Part shown: positions 16,178 to 24,468 of the stretch, in pieces | Position numbering within the stretch: position 1 is the first letter of the stretch | How the letters are laid out: the number at the start of each line of letters is the position of its first letter | Origin: Brevibacillus massiliensis | GTDB taxonomy: Bacteria; Bacillota; Bacilli; Brevibacillales; Brevibacillaceae | Assembly: GCF_000311785.1 (NCBI RefSeq) | Contig: NZ_HE978535.1 | Span: 720,500 to 762,397 of the forward strand | Length of the DNA: 41,898 nt | Reading direction: 5' to 3' | Notes under the pieces: model-generated | The model's input: the letters and a program-made list of their open reading frames with translations, nothing else | Told to the model about the DNA's origin: nothing | Database searches by the model: none | Made by a program: the position numbers and the translations under genes

Positions 16178-16990
16178 TCACTCCTCCTCCGCATTTTTCA
16201 TGGCGTAGAGCCGGCCTACCCCAAAAATCCTTTCGATGACGATCATCAGCAGGATGGTGATAAAGATCATGATGCTGGAAACAGACGTGATAATCGGGTC
16301 GTACTGGTACTGGATGTAGGTAAATATCCGCACCGGCAGCGTCACCACATCCGTACTGACGATGAACAAGGCCACCGTCAAATCGTCAAACGACGTGATA
16401 AACGCAAACACCGCGCCAGCGATGATCCCTGATTTGATCACCGGCAGTGTGATATGAAAGAACACCTGCAAAGGGGTTGCTCCCAAATTCATCGCCGCTT
16501 GTTCGATCGTTCGGTTGCACCCGACAAGGCTGGCCATCACCAGCCTGATGACGTACGGAACGGTCAGGATGATGTGGCCCAGGATGAGCGCCAACGGACT
16601 TGCCGCAAGTCCCATCCAGGAAAAATACTGCAGCAGGGCAATCCCGAAGACGACGGACGGAATCAGCATGGGCGACCCGAAAAATTGCGTCACGACCGCT
16701 TTCCCGCGAAAGTCATGACGGACCAATGCGAGTGATGCCAGCGTTCCCAGCGCGGTTGCGATCAAGGCGGTTCCGACCGCGACGCCAAAACTCAAACCAA
16801 ACGATTGAATGAATTCCGGGTGGTTTAACAACTCGGCATACCAACGCAGCGTGATTCCCTTGGGCGGGAAGGTGACATATTCCGTCTCCGTCAGGGAAGA
16901 AAGCAGGATCACGACTACCGGAGCCAGCAAAAAAAGATAGATCAAGCTGACGTACCCTCGCAGTGCCCACTTGGAGAATGTCCGGTTCAT
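16178..16990 (-). CDS. ABC transporter permease, PotC-like
   Basis: A 270-residue inner-membrane permease with six predicted helices. The EAA loop NLGATPLQVFFHITLPVIKSGIIAG docks the ATPase. It belongs to the spermidine/putrescine-type (PotC) branch of binding-protein-dependent importers. The start ATG 16990 overlaps the PotB-like stop in ATGA. Its stop is one base from the first flavoenzyme gene. The solute is probably a cationic or polar amine or opine-like compound, given the neighbours. Confidence 0.92.
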   Translation of the reverse strand: MNRTFSKWALRGYVSLIYLFLLAPVVVILLSSLTETEYVTFPPKGITLRWYAELLNHPEFIQSFGLSFGVAVGTALIATALGTLASLALVRHDFRGKAVVTQFFGSPMLIPSVVFGIALLQYFSWMGLAASPLALILGHIILTVPYVIRLVMASLVGCNRTIEQAAMNLGATPLQVFFHITLPVIKSGIIAGAVFAFITSFDDLTVALFIVSTDVVTLPVRIFTYIQYQYDPIITSVSSIMIFITILLMIVIERIFGVGRLYAMKNAEEE

Positions 16991-17892
16991 TGTATCGCCA
17001 CCCCTGTTTTCGATTGGTTGAGCAGGCGGCTGTAGATGAGCAGGATCAGCGTCGTCATCAGGATCAAGACGAAGCCGATCGCCCCGCCGTACGGCCAATT
17101 AAGCAGCACGACGACCTGCTCGTACGTCAGGTAAGACATCACTTTCACTTGCGGTCCGCCGAGAATGGCAGGGGTCACAAACGAGCTGGACGCCAGGCTG
17201 AATACCATCACAGAACCAGCGAAAACGCCCGGCAAGCTGAGCGGCAGCGTGACCGAAAAGAACGTCCGAACCGGACCCGCCCCGAGGTTTTGCGACGCCC
17301 GCAAAACCGAGGGATCGATTCGTTCCAGCGACCCGACGATGCCCAGCACCATGTACGGAAACAGGACGTGGACCATCCCGATCTCCACTCCGAGTTCGGA
17401 ATACAGCAATTTCAGCGGTTTTTCGATCCACCCAAGCGACAGGAGAGCATTGTTGATCACCCCGTTGTTGGCCAGCAGGATCACCCAGCCGTAGCAGCGA
17501 ATCACCATGCTGATCAAGAGCGGCGAGAGCAGCAAGAGCGTTAGAAGGTTGCGCGTTCGGCCCGAGGTCTGGACGAGGTGGTATGCGTCCGGATACCCGG
17601 TTACAAGCGCGGCGATCGTCGTGACCAGACCAATTCTGATCGTGTTCCACAAGACGCCTAAATAAAAGGGATCAAAGAGGAACTTCCCGTAGTTCTCCAA
17701 GGTCCAGCCCTCGCCCATGCCGGATGTGGAGTCGAACGGATGAAAACTGCCGATGAACAGATAGAGCAGCGGAATCAGGAAGGAGGCGATAAAGATCAGC
17801 AAGCAGGGCAGCAGCAGCAGCCAAACGTCCCAATTCCGCCGCGTTTTTTTCCGATTGGGCAGCGGAGTGCTTTCGGCAATTGCAGGTTGCAT
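16987..17892 (-). CDS. ABC transporter permease, PotB-like
   Basis: A 301-residue permease with a long basic N-terminus before the first helix and six membrane segments. The EAA motif is NLGAGPVRTFFSVTLPLSLPGVFAG. It pairs with the PotC-like protein to form the channel. It begins three bases after the ATPase gene. Family membership (spermidine/putrescine, Fe3+, thiamine class) is clear; the solute is not. Confidence 0.92.
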   Translation of the reverse strand: MQPAIAESTPLPNRKKTRRNWDVWLLLLPCLLIFIASFLIPLLYLFIGSFHPFDSTSGMGEGWTLENYGKFLFDPFYLGVLWNTIRIGLVTTIAALVTGYPDAYHLVQTSGRTRNLLTLLLLSPLLISMVIRCYGWVILLANNGVINNALLSLGWIEKPLKLLYSELGVEIGMVHVLFPYMVLGIVGSLERIDPSVLRASQNLGAGPVRTFFSVTLPLSLPGVFAGSVMVFSLASSSFVTPAILGGPQVKVMSYLTYEQVVVLLNWPYGGAIGFVLILMTTLILLIYSRLLNQSKTGVAIQ

Positions 17893-17895
17893 GCG

Positions 17896-18972
17896 CTACA
17901 CCCCGCTTCCCGTCAACAACAAATCCTTTGGCTCCCAGTACACATATACCTGTTCGTCTATCAGCAAGTCGCTTATCCCGAATGGAGAATCTGACGCCTC
18001 CGCCACGATCTGCTGATCTCTGACCTGCAGGACGTACCGCGTCTTGGCTCCGAGAAACACCTTCCTCGCCAGCGTGGCCGCAACGGCTGGATACGCGTCC
18101 GGCTTCACGCGGGAGATGCGCATCCTCTCCGGACGGATGTAAAAGGTCGCGGGCCCCTTGCCGGCGGGATCGGGCGGCAGAGGGAGCTGCAGGGTGTTGC
18201 CGTATACATGTACGGTACACTCCTGCTCCGTGGTACAGACGATCTCCCCTGACAGCCTGTTCACTTCGCCGATGAAGCTGGCGACAAAAGATGTCTTCGG
18301 CTGGTTGTAGATCTTCTCCGGCGTATCCACCTGCTCGATCCTTCCCTCGTTCATCACCGCGATCCGGTCTGAAATGGACAGGGCTTCTTCCTGGTCGTGG
18401 GTGACGAAAATGGTGGTAATCCCCACCTGCTTCTGGATGAGTGAAATCTCCTCGCGCATCTCCTGCCGCAGCCGGGCGTCCAGATTGCTGAGCGGTTCGT
18501 CCAGGAGCAGGACGGTCGGCTCGATCACCAGCGCACGGGAAATCGCCACACGCTGCTGCTGACCGCCGGAGAGCTGCTTGGGAAAGCGGTCCCGCAAGGC
18601 TTCCAGCCGCGTCATTTCAAGTGCCGACTGCACCCGCTGCCGGATCTGATCCCGAGGGACCTTGCGCAGCTTCAGTCCGTAAGCGACGTTGTCGTAGACA
18701 GTCATGTGGGGAAACAGCGCGTAGTTTTGAAAAACCATGCCCATGCTCCGCTTGTGGGGGGGAAGGTTATGTACCGGCTTCCCCTCTACTTCAATCGCTC
18801 CCTCATCCAATGCCAAAAATCCTGCGATCATGTTGAGCGTGGTCGTCTTGCCGCAGCCGGACGGCCCGAGAAACGAAATGAACTCTCCCTTTTCGATGTC
18901 CAGCGACAGGTGTTTGACGATTTTGCTTTGACCAAATGTTTTGACTATATTATGCAGCCGCAGGTAACTCAC
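17896..18972 (-). CDS. ABC transporter ATP-binding protein, PotA-like
   Basis: A 358-residue importer ATPase. Walker A is GPSGCGKTT, the signature is LSGGQQQRVAISRAL, Walker B is LLLDEPLSNLD and the switch histidine is in FVTHDQEEAL. A C-terminal TOBE domain of about 120 residues is typical of PotA/FbpC. I prefer GTG 18972, with AAGGGGGAGG before it, because the conserved start YLRLHNIVKTFG follows directly. An upstream frame would overlap the binding-protein gene. It powers the PotB/PotC-like channel. Confidence 0.93.
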   Translation of the reverse strand: MSYLRLHNIVKTFGQSKIVKHLSLDIEKGEFISFLGPSGCGKTTTLNMIAGFLALDEGAIEVEGKPVHNLPPHKRSMGMVFQNYALFPHMTVYDNVAYGLKLRKVPRDQIRQRVQSALEMTRLEALRDRFPKQLSGGQQQRVAISRALVIEPTVLLLDEPLSNLDARLRQEMREEISLIQKQVGITTIFVTHDQEEALSISDRIAVMNEGRIEQVDTPEKIYNQPKTSFVASFIGEVNRLSGEIVCTTEQECTVHVYGNTLQLPLPPDPAGKGPATFYIRPERMRISRVKPDAYPAVAATLARKVFLGAKTRYVLQVRDQQIVAEASDSPFGISDLLIDEQVYVYWEPKDLLLTGSGV

Positions 18973-18986
18973 ATGCCTCCCCCTTC

Positions 18987-20063
18987 CTAGTGAGCGATCT
19001 CGATTTCCTTGTTGGCCCGCTCCGTCCACGCGGCACGGTTTTCGTTGATCGTTTTCCAGTCCATCCTCACCAGTTTGCCGACCGTCTCTTCACCGTAGAC
19101 CACCTTGGCTGCCACATCTTCCGGCAGCTTCACCTGCTTGTTGACCGGTCCGGAGAAGGTGGATTTGCTTAGCGCTTCCTGCGCTTCCACACTCAGCATA
19201 AAATTGATGAACGCTTGTGCCAACACAGGATGGGGAGCGTTTTTTACCAGATTGGCCGTCGGCATTAAGGCCACGGCTCCTTCTTTGGGATAGACAAAAT
19301 CAATGGGAAAATTCTTCGACTGAAGCGTAAAGACACGTCCCGTCCCCCAGGCAGAAGTGACCGTTTCGCCTTGCATGAAATAATTGGAGACGTCAGCCGT
19401 CTTGTCAAAGGTGACGGCGTTCGCAGCCATTTCTTTCAACTTGGCAAAGCCGGGCTCAATATTGGACTCGCTTCCCCCATTCGCCTTGGCCAGCATGACC
19501 AACAAGTGAACGCCGTAGGTATTGGCGATGGAGGGCAGCACCAGCTTGCCTGCAAACTCTGGTCTGGCGAGATCGTTCCATGAAGCGGGCGCCGCCCAGC
19601 CTTCTTCCGCGAACACCTTGGTGTTGTAAGCCAGTCCGGTCGCGTCCAACCCGATAGCCACACCGACGTTATCGCTGTCTTTGGCAACGTCGTAGACGTC
19701 GGATAACGCAGGCACCTGATTCGGATCAAGGGGGGCCAGCAGGCCGACCGATTTGGCCTGCGCCTGCGGGCCGTCGTCCATAAAGGCCACATCGATTTGC
19801 GGCTTGTCCTTCTGCGCCTGCAGCTTGGCCAAGGTGTCCATCGAGCTGCCCGTGACATAGGTCACTTTCGCCTTGTACTTTTGTTCAAACTGCGGGATGA
19901 TCGACTCTTTCATCGCCTTTTCGTAGCTTCCGCCATAGGCCGCCACGACCAATGTGCTGCCGCCCTCTCCACCGCCGGAAGATGCCGGTTGTCCACCTGC
20001 ACCGCAGCCTGTTGCCAGCAGTGCGGCCAGCAATAACGGCCCCCATCCTATCCGCTTTTTCAT
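18987..20063 (-). CDS. ABC transporter substrate-binding lipoprotein, PotD-like
   Basis: A 358-residue lipoprotein. A short signal peptide ends in the lipobox LATGC (Cys20), followed by a Gly/Ser-rich linker. The mature domain is a type-2 periplasmic-binding fold of the PotD/AfuA group: AAYGGSYEKAM near the start, FMDDGPQAQA, and LDATGLAYNTKVF in the middle. It is first in the importer operon and defines specificity, but ligand residues cannot be assigned. It follows the GntR gene by about 90 bases with AT-rich repeats between. Confidence 0.92.
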   Translation of the reverse strand: MKKRIGWGPLLLAALLATGCGAGGQPASSGGGEGGSTLVVAAYGGSYEKAMKESIIPQFEQKYKAKVTYVTGSSMDTLAKLQAQKDKPQIDVAFMDDGPQAQAKSVGLLAPLDPNQVPALSDVYDVAKDSDNVGVAIGLDATGLAYNTKVFAEEGWAAPASWNDLARPEFAGKLVLPSIANTYGVHLLVMLAKANGGSESNIEPGFAKLKEMAANAVTFDKTADVSNYFMQGETVTSAWGTGRVFTLQSKNFPIDFVYPKEGAVALMPTANLVKNAPHPVLAQAFINFMLSVEAQEALSKSTFSGPVNKQVKLPEDVAAKVVYGEETVGKLVRMDWKTINENRAAWTERANKEIEIAH

Positions 20064-20077
20064 GAATCTCTTCCTCC

Positions 20078-20104
20078 TTACATATATAGATATATTGATA
20101 TAAC
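20078..20104. promoter_or_regulatory. Candidate GntR operator upstream of the importer operon
   Basis: An AT-rich stretch with alternating TATATA elements (ACATATATAGATATATTGAT core) sits between the regulator and the binding-protein gene. On the minus strand it shares ATATATCT-N-TATA with the region upstream of the regulator gene at 20883-20909. Confidence 0.4.
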
Positions 20105-20151
20105 CTTTTTAAGTGAAAATGTGATTCCTACCTCTTCTGCCTTTTTTGGAA

Positions 20152-20868
20152 TCACAATTTGACTTCCAAATAATACCGCGCACGGTCCTGCCTCTCGATG
20201 AACTTGGAAAATTCGACGATGCGATTTTGCGGGGTGTAGGTGGTACGCTCCAACACGATGACAGATGTCCCTTTCTGAATTTTCAACAGGGACGCTTCAT
20301 ACTCGTTCGCGACAGAGGAGGCCAGATAAATCTTGGCCCGGTCCAGTACAACCTGGTAGCGTTTTTTCAGGACGTTGTAGATCAAGTCGTTCTCGATCAG
20401 CTGCGGCGTAAAATCCGGGCAGACATCGCAGGGAAGGTACGAATATTCGATGACGACCGGTTCCCCGTCAACCAGCTTGATCCGGTTGATCTTGGCCACG
20501 AGGTCGCTGCTTGAAATCCCCAGCGCCTTGGCGATACTCTCTCCTGCCGGTTCAATGGAAAAGCTGACGGTTTTGTGCGGATAGCTTGCTTCGTCATTGG
20601 CGAGGCTGACACTTTTGTACAGATCTTCTTCTCCCCTCTTCCTGGTGACGAACGTCCCTCTCCCCTGCTGCCGGTACAGCAGGCCGGCGTGCACCAGGTC
20701 GGTAATGGCCCGCTTGACGGTAATCCGGCTTACCTCCAGAGATTCAGCCAGCTCGTTCTCCGTCGGCAGCTGATAGCCCGGCAGCCACTCTTCCAGGGCA
20801 ATCTTTTCCTCGATGATCGTCTTCAACTGGTGGTACAGCGGAATCGGCGAATTCTTGTCCAGTTTCAT
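20152..20868 (-). CDS. GntR/HutC-family regulator with UTRA domain
   Basis: A 238-residue repressor. The N-terminal winged helix-turn-helix includes LPTENELAESLEVSRITVKRAI. A C-terminal UTRA ligand domain ends with the family-typical RARYYLEVKL. The UTRA domain usually binds a small metabolite linked to the regulated pathway. It lies directly upstream of the Pot-type importer and flavoenzyme, in the same orientation. Similar AT-rich motifs lie before its own start and before the importer, so autoregulation and control of the operon are likely. ATG 20868 has GGAGAGTGAAGG before it. Confidence 0.9.
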   Translation of the reverse strand: MKLDKNSPIPLYHQLKTIIEEKIALEEWLPGYQLPTENELAESLEVSRITVKRAITDLVHAGLLYRQQGRGTFVTRKRGEEDLYKSVSLANDEASYPHKTVSFSIEPAGESIAKALGISSSDLVAKINRIKLVDGEPVVIEYSYLPCDVCPDFTPQLIENDLIYNVLKKRYQVVLDRAKIYLASSVANEYEASLLKIQKGTSVIVLERTTYTPQNRIVEFSKFIERQDRARYYLEVKL

Positions 20869-20882
20869 CCTTCACTCTCCAA

Positions 20883-20909
20883 AGTATATATTGTTATAAA
20901 GATATATCC
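20883..20909. promoter_or_regulatory. Candidate GntR autoregulatory operator
   Basis: AT-rich segment with TATATA...GATATATCC elements immediately upstream of the GntR gene. It shares ATATATCT-N-TATA on the minus strand with the site upstream of the importer gene. Confidence 0.4.
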
Positions 20910-21001
20910 TTTCGCGTCGAATATTCTGAATTTACTTTTGATTTTATGTCCTGTGCTGATTTCTGTCAAGTGACCGATCCAACTTCCAACCCGTGTCCCT
21001 G

Positions 21002-21040
21002 AAAAAACGGAGCGGCAGCTCCTTCACGGTTGCTGCCGCC
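21002..21040 (-). terminator. Terminator of the lplJ/SufT-like unit
   Basis: GCGGCAGC (21012-21019) and GCTGCCGC (21032-21039). On the minus strand it is followed by TCCG and six T. It lies downstream of the stop at 21075. Confidence 0.9.
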
Positions 21041-21074
21041 CGCTGTCCGCCTGCCTGGCCGGTTCGCTGATGAC

Positions 21075-21389
21075 TTACAACATGCCTTGGCGCTGTCTAA
21101 ATTCCTCCCTGGCCTTGTCGTTCATGCGGGCGGGTGTCCAGGCTGGCTCCCAGACGAGATTGACTTCCACTTCGTTCACTTCGGGAATGCCCTTTACCTT
21201 CTTCGTTACCTCGTCGGAAATGAATCCGTGCAGCGGACAGCCAGGCGTCGTTAGCGTCATGGTGACGCTGACATTTCGACTTTCATCGACGTCCACGTCA
21301 TAAACCAATCCCAGGTCGACGATGTTGATGCCAAGTTCAGGATCGATTACTTCTTCCAAAGCAGCCCATACTTTCTCTTCCACATTCAT
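21075..21389 (-). CDS. MIP18/SufT-family (DUF59) iron-sulfur assembly factor
   Basis: A 104-residue protein of the PaaD/SufT/MIP18 family. It shows VIDPELGINIVDLGLVYDV near the N-terminus and the conserved cysteine in TTPGCPLHGF. Family members help deliver Fe-S clusters to client enzymes. The start is ATG 21389, with AGGAGGG before it; an upstream extension is non-conserved. It is about 85 bases after lplJ and probably co-transcribed. The pairing is sensible because lipoate is also made on an Fe-S enzyme (LipA), but the link is inference. Confidence 0.88.
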   Translation of the reverse strand: MNVEEKVWAALEEVIDPELGINIVDLGLVYDVDVDESRNVSVTMTLTTPGCPLHGFISDEVTKKVKGIPEVNEVEVNLVWEPAWTPARMNDKAREEFRQRQGML

Positions 21390-21476
21390 CGGCAGGCCCT
21401 CCTGAATAGTCGCTGGCAAAAGGTGCATCTTTGCTGTAGTTTGCCTGACCGAGGCCCTTTTATGCATCAGAAAACG

Positions 21477-22463
21477 CTAGAAAAACAGTCCGGTCAACTC
21501 TTCGGCATCGATTTTGCCGAAGTACTTGCCAAGGTCGACACCCGATAAAATCTGATAGACGGCCTGTTTTTCGTAAGGCACGCCGACCAGCATCCGCTCC
21601 AGATCGGCTACGTCTTCTACGCCAAAAAAGTCGCCGTACACCTTCGCTTGCTGGATTTTTCCCTTGTCGATCGACAGCTGGACCTCCACGGTTCCGATAT
21701 CAAAGCGCTTGGTCTGGCGGAAATTGCTCTTGGGCGATTTTCCAAAATTCCAGTCCCAGTTCTGGTATTTTGCTTTGGACAGCTCGTGAATCTTTTTCCA
21801 ATCTTCCTCTGTCAGCCGGTACTCGACCACTTCTTCCCCGTTGAAAATAAAGCGGAGGAGCGCCTCCCTGAACTGCTCAATGGTGAGCTTCGCGGTCAGG
21901 AATTCCGAGATGTTGGCCACGCGGCTGCGAATCGATTTGATCCCTTTTGATTGGATCTTTTGCGGGTTCACCTTCAGCGTCTGCACGACCGTCTCCAGGT
22001 TGGAGTCGAACAGCAGCGTTCCGTGGCTGAACATCCGCCCTTTGGTTGAATATTGTGCGTTGCCGGAGATTTTCCGCTCGCCGACCTGAATGTCGTTGCG
22101 TCCGGTAAGCTCGGCATTTACTCCCAGTTTATGCAGGGCTTGTACGACAGGTTCGGTAAACTTCTTAAAATTGTGGAACGACTGGCCGTCGTCCTTGGTG
22201 ATAAAGCTGAAGTTCAGGTTGCCCAAGTCGTGGTAGACGGCACCGCCGCCGGACATGCGGCGGACCACGTGGATCTTGTGCTCCGTTACGTAATCGAGAT
22301 TGATCTCTTCCATCGTATTCTGGTTCTTGCCGATAATGATCGAAGGTTCATTGATGTAAAACAGCAGGTAGTCCTCATCGTCAGGCAGGTTTTTCAGACA
22401 GTATTCCTCTATCGCCAGATTGATTCGCGGATCGGTAATCCCTTGATTATCGATAAATTTCAT
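21477..22463 (-). CDS. lplJ: Lipoate-protein ligase, LplJ/LplA type
   Basis: A 328-residue ligase that activates free lipoate with ATP and attaches it to lipoyl domains of 2-oxoacid dehydrogenases and GcvH. The catalytic/adenylate region RRMSGGGAVYHDLGNLNFSF and the later GTLLFDSNL and KIQSKGIKSIRSRVANI motifs are intact. Both the large N-terminal and small C-terminal domains are present. ATG 22463 has GGGGGG upstream. It should scavenge lipoate in the cytosol. Confidence 0.93.
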   Translation of the reverse strand: MKFIDNQGITDPRINLAIEEYCLKNLPDDEDYLLFYINEPSIIIGKNQNTMEEINLDYVTEHKIHVVRRMSGGGAVYHDLGNLNFSFITKDDGQSFHNFKKFTEPVVQALHKLGVNAELTGRNDIQVGERKISGNAQYSTKGRMFSHGTLLFDSNLETVVQTLKVNPQKIQSKGIKSIRSRVANISEFLTAKLTIEQFREALLRFIFNGEEVVEYRLTEEDWKKIHELSKAKYQNWDWNFGKSPKSNFRQTKRFDIGTVEVQLSIDKGKIQQAKVYGDFFGVEDVADLERMLVGVPYEKQAVYQILSGVDLGKYFGKIDAEELTGLFF

Positions 22464-22510
22464 CAGATTTTCCCCCCTTCCTTCTATTGTAGTAGAAGCG
22501 GGGAGAATGA

Positions 22511-22552
22511 CAAGGACAAGCAGGTGTCGCTTGACACTTCGAAGCGTCCTTG
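22511..22552. repeat. Nested inverted repeat upstream of lplJ
   Basis: Outer arms CAAGGAC (22511-22517) and GTCCTTG (22546-22552) enclose inner arms GTGTC (22524-22528) and GACAC (22533-22537). It lies between R2lox and lplJ. No T run follows, so it is more likely a regulatory or RNA structure than a terminator. Confidence 0.4.
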
Positions 22553-22637
22553 CTCCATGGGGCGCTGGGCATACGGAAACGGAGCCTGTTCAGGCCCCGC
22601 CGTTCCGTTCTTGTCGTCTCCCTGCGCAGGTTACGCA

Positions 22638-23513
22638 TCAGACGCCGCTTGTGTTTTTGTACAACTCTTCCAGCGTTTGCCCCTTTGCCCGAGCGAGTAC
22701 CTCAATCCGCACGTTGAACTGCTTTTGGGAATAGCTGAGCAGGTCGGCATAACGGACGCCAAACGCCGTGCTTTCCTTCGGTTCCAATCCTCGGTACATC
22801 TCCCGCGCCAGCGGAAGCAGCTCCTCCAGCTTTTTGACGATCAGCTCAAACAGATGCGGGTGTTCGCAAATCAACCGCTGAAGTAAAAACGTGCCATAGC
22901 TGATGTGGCGCGATTCATCCATTTTCAGGTAGCCGACCCCTTTCATCAATCCCGGCATGACGCCCGCCTTGCTTAGCCCCTCGTAAAAGGCGTAATAGCC
23001 CGTCTCCGCCAACACACCTTCCACGAACATATTGTAGATCGTCGACGCTTCCGCCATCGCCTCCGGCGATTGGTCGGTGATCAACCGCTCCATGGCCTCG
23101 GGGAGAATTTCGTAAAACACTTTTTTGTAGGCGTCCCCATGATACTGCGCAAGCTCTCCTTTTTCCCCGATGGCATCGAGCACAAGGCGGAAAAACTCGG
23201 TATGTTTTGCCTCTTCAAACAAAAAGGTGGTCAGAAACATCTCTTCCTCGATTCGCCCTTGTTTGGCAATCGCCATGATCAGCGGCAGCAAGTCAAGCGT
23301 GACGGCTTCTTCTCCCCCGAGAAAGCCGGCCATTCTGCGCAGCGTTTCATCTCTCTGTTCCGCTGTCATCCTCACCCAGTCATCCCGGTCCTGGCTGAAG
23401 TCGATATCCTGCGGGTTCCAGGTGCCAAACCGTTTGGCCTTCTGATACAGTTGGTACGGCAGCAGATCCTGCTGAAGTCCCCGGCAGCCGGTCGTAATCA
23501 TTTCCTTCCTCAC
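22638..23513 (-). CDS. R2-like ligand-binding oxidase (R2lox)
   Basis: A 291-residue ferritin-fold oxidase related to ribonucleotide reductase R2. Known R2lox proteins carry a Mn/Fe cofactor, bind a fatty acid and form a Val-Tyr ether cross-link. The full set is in order: Glu68 and Val71 in GGEEAVTLD, Glu101/His104 in FEEAKHTEF, Tyr160 and Glu165 in IYNMFVEG, Glu200/His203 in MDESRHISYG. Spacing agrees within one or two residues with the Geobacillus enzyme as I recall it. I chose GTG 23513, with GGAGGG six bases before it. Physiological substrate unknown for the family. It is divergent from a LuxR-type regulator and upstream of lplJ. Confidence 0.92.
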   Translation of the reverse strand: MRKEMITTGCRGLQQDLLPYQLYQKAKRFGTWNPQDIDFSQDRDDWVRMTAEQRDETLRRMAGFLGGEEAVTLDLLPLIMAIAKQGRIEEEMFLTTFLFEEAKHTEFFRLVLDAIGEKGELAQYHGDAYKKVFYEILPEAMERLITDQSPEAMAEASTIYNMFVEGVLAETGYYAFYEGLSKAGVMPGLMKGVGYLKMDESRHISYGTFLLQRLICEHPHLFELIVKKLEELLPLAREMYRGLEPKESTAFGVRYADLLSYSQKQFNVRIEVLARAKGQTLEELYKNTSGV

Positions 23514-23610
23514 TAAAATCCCTCCCCAAAAGATACTCCCTGCTGGTCGACGTTCTCCCTTTATCGGCGCCATGTTTCCCAGATACGGAACATACAGTAT
23601 ATGAAAGGAA

Positions 23611-23622
23611 AAGGCATGCCTT
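23611..23622. promoter_or_regulatory. 12-bp palindrome between R2lox and the LuxR-type gene
   Basis: AAGGCATGCCTT, a perfect palindrome in the 178-base divergent region. It lies just downstream of a minus-strand TACAAT (-10-like) sequence facing R2lox. It is a good position for an operator, possibly for the adjacent regulator. Confidence 0.45.
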
Positions 23623-23691
23623 CTGCCTCTTATTGTAGCGTGCCGATCCGACGGACTTGTATTCCCTAAAAGAAGGGGGGATTTTGGTTCC

Positions 23692-24375
23692 ATGGAGATT
23701 GCCAAGATGCTGCGCTATCGGGAGAGCATTTGCAAAACGAAACAGCAGGAAGCGAAACAAGTTCTTGCGGTTCGCGGGTTTCTTGATCTTTTTCACTTTC
23801 GCGCGGCCGCTTTGTTTACCTATTCAGCCCTGAACGAAACAGGCGAAGGGATCATCCGGGCATGCGAGAGTGGAATCTCCAGCATTCGGGAGATTCGGGA
23901 AGACGTCCGGACGATCCCGCCGATGCACGCCGCAATCCAGGCGAAACGGGCAGATCTCATCGACTCCACCAGTTTGGCCCGACATTTTCCCGCCAAATAT
24001 GTACAAGGACTCTCCTACCCCCTCGTCGTGCCGATCTGCAGCGGAGCGCTGACGATCGGCTGTGCCACCTTGAGCCGTTACGCCGGACCTGGCACAATCG
24101 GGACGCAGATGCTTCGGACGTTGACCATTTACGGCCAGATGATCGGAGAGGCCTTCATGGAGCAAGAACAGCGTCCCCGGCAGATACTGAGCAATCGTGA
24201 ACGCGAAGTTCTGCAGCGGATGGCCTGGGGAGAGTACTTCAAGGAGATGGCTTGGCACATGGGGATCAGCGAATATACCGTTCGCGATTATATCAAGTCC
24301 GCCTTGCAAAAAATGAATGCGAAAAACCGGACGGAGGCCGTAGCGATCGCGCTGCGGACCGGGATCATCAAATGA
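23692..24375 (+). CDS. LuxR-family transcriptional regulator with GAF-like sensor region
   Basis: A 227-residue regulator. The C-terminal 60 residues form a LuxR/GerE helix-turn-helix: LSNREREVLQRMAWGEYFKEMAWHMGISEYTVRDYIKSALQKM. The N-terminal 160 residues look like a GAF-type domain (alternating strands with SYPLVVPICSGALTIGCATLSR), but I cannot name the ligand. ATG 23692 has AAGGGGGG upstream. It is transcribed away from R2lox, an arrangement that suggests it controls that gene and itself. A terminator follows at 24402-24439. Confidence 0.82.
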   Translation: MEIAKMLRYRESICKTKQQEAKQVLAVRGFLDLFHFRAAALFTYSALNETGEGIIRACESGISSIREIREDVRTIPPMHAAIQAKRADLIDSTSLARHFPAKYVQGLSYPLVVPICSGALTIGCATLSRYAGPGTIGTQMLRTLTIYGQMIGEAFMEQEQRPRQILSNREREVLQRMAWGEYFKEMAWHMGISEYTVRDYIKSALQKMNAKNRTEAVAIALRTGIIK

Positions 24376-24401
24376 GGGGGAAAAGACTTAGCCAGATGGC
24401 C

Positions 24402-24439
24402 AAAAAAACCGGCCCTCAGCTCATGTGAAGACCGGTTTT
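24402..24439. terminator. Bidirectional terminator
   Basis: AAAACCGG (24405-24412) and CCGGTTTT (24432-24439), with A and T runs outside. It ends the LuxR-type gene on the plus strand and the DUF3892 gene on the minus strand. Confidence 0.82.
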
Positions 24440-24468
24440 GCCCATTTGCCGCTGCCATCTTTGTCTGC

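Noticed and set aside
22573-22607. Hairpin around GCCTG-TT-CAGGC as terminator of R2lox
   Set aside because: No T run follows on either strand, so termination is not supported.
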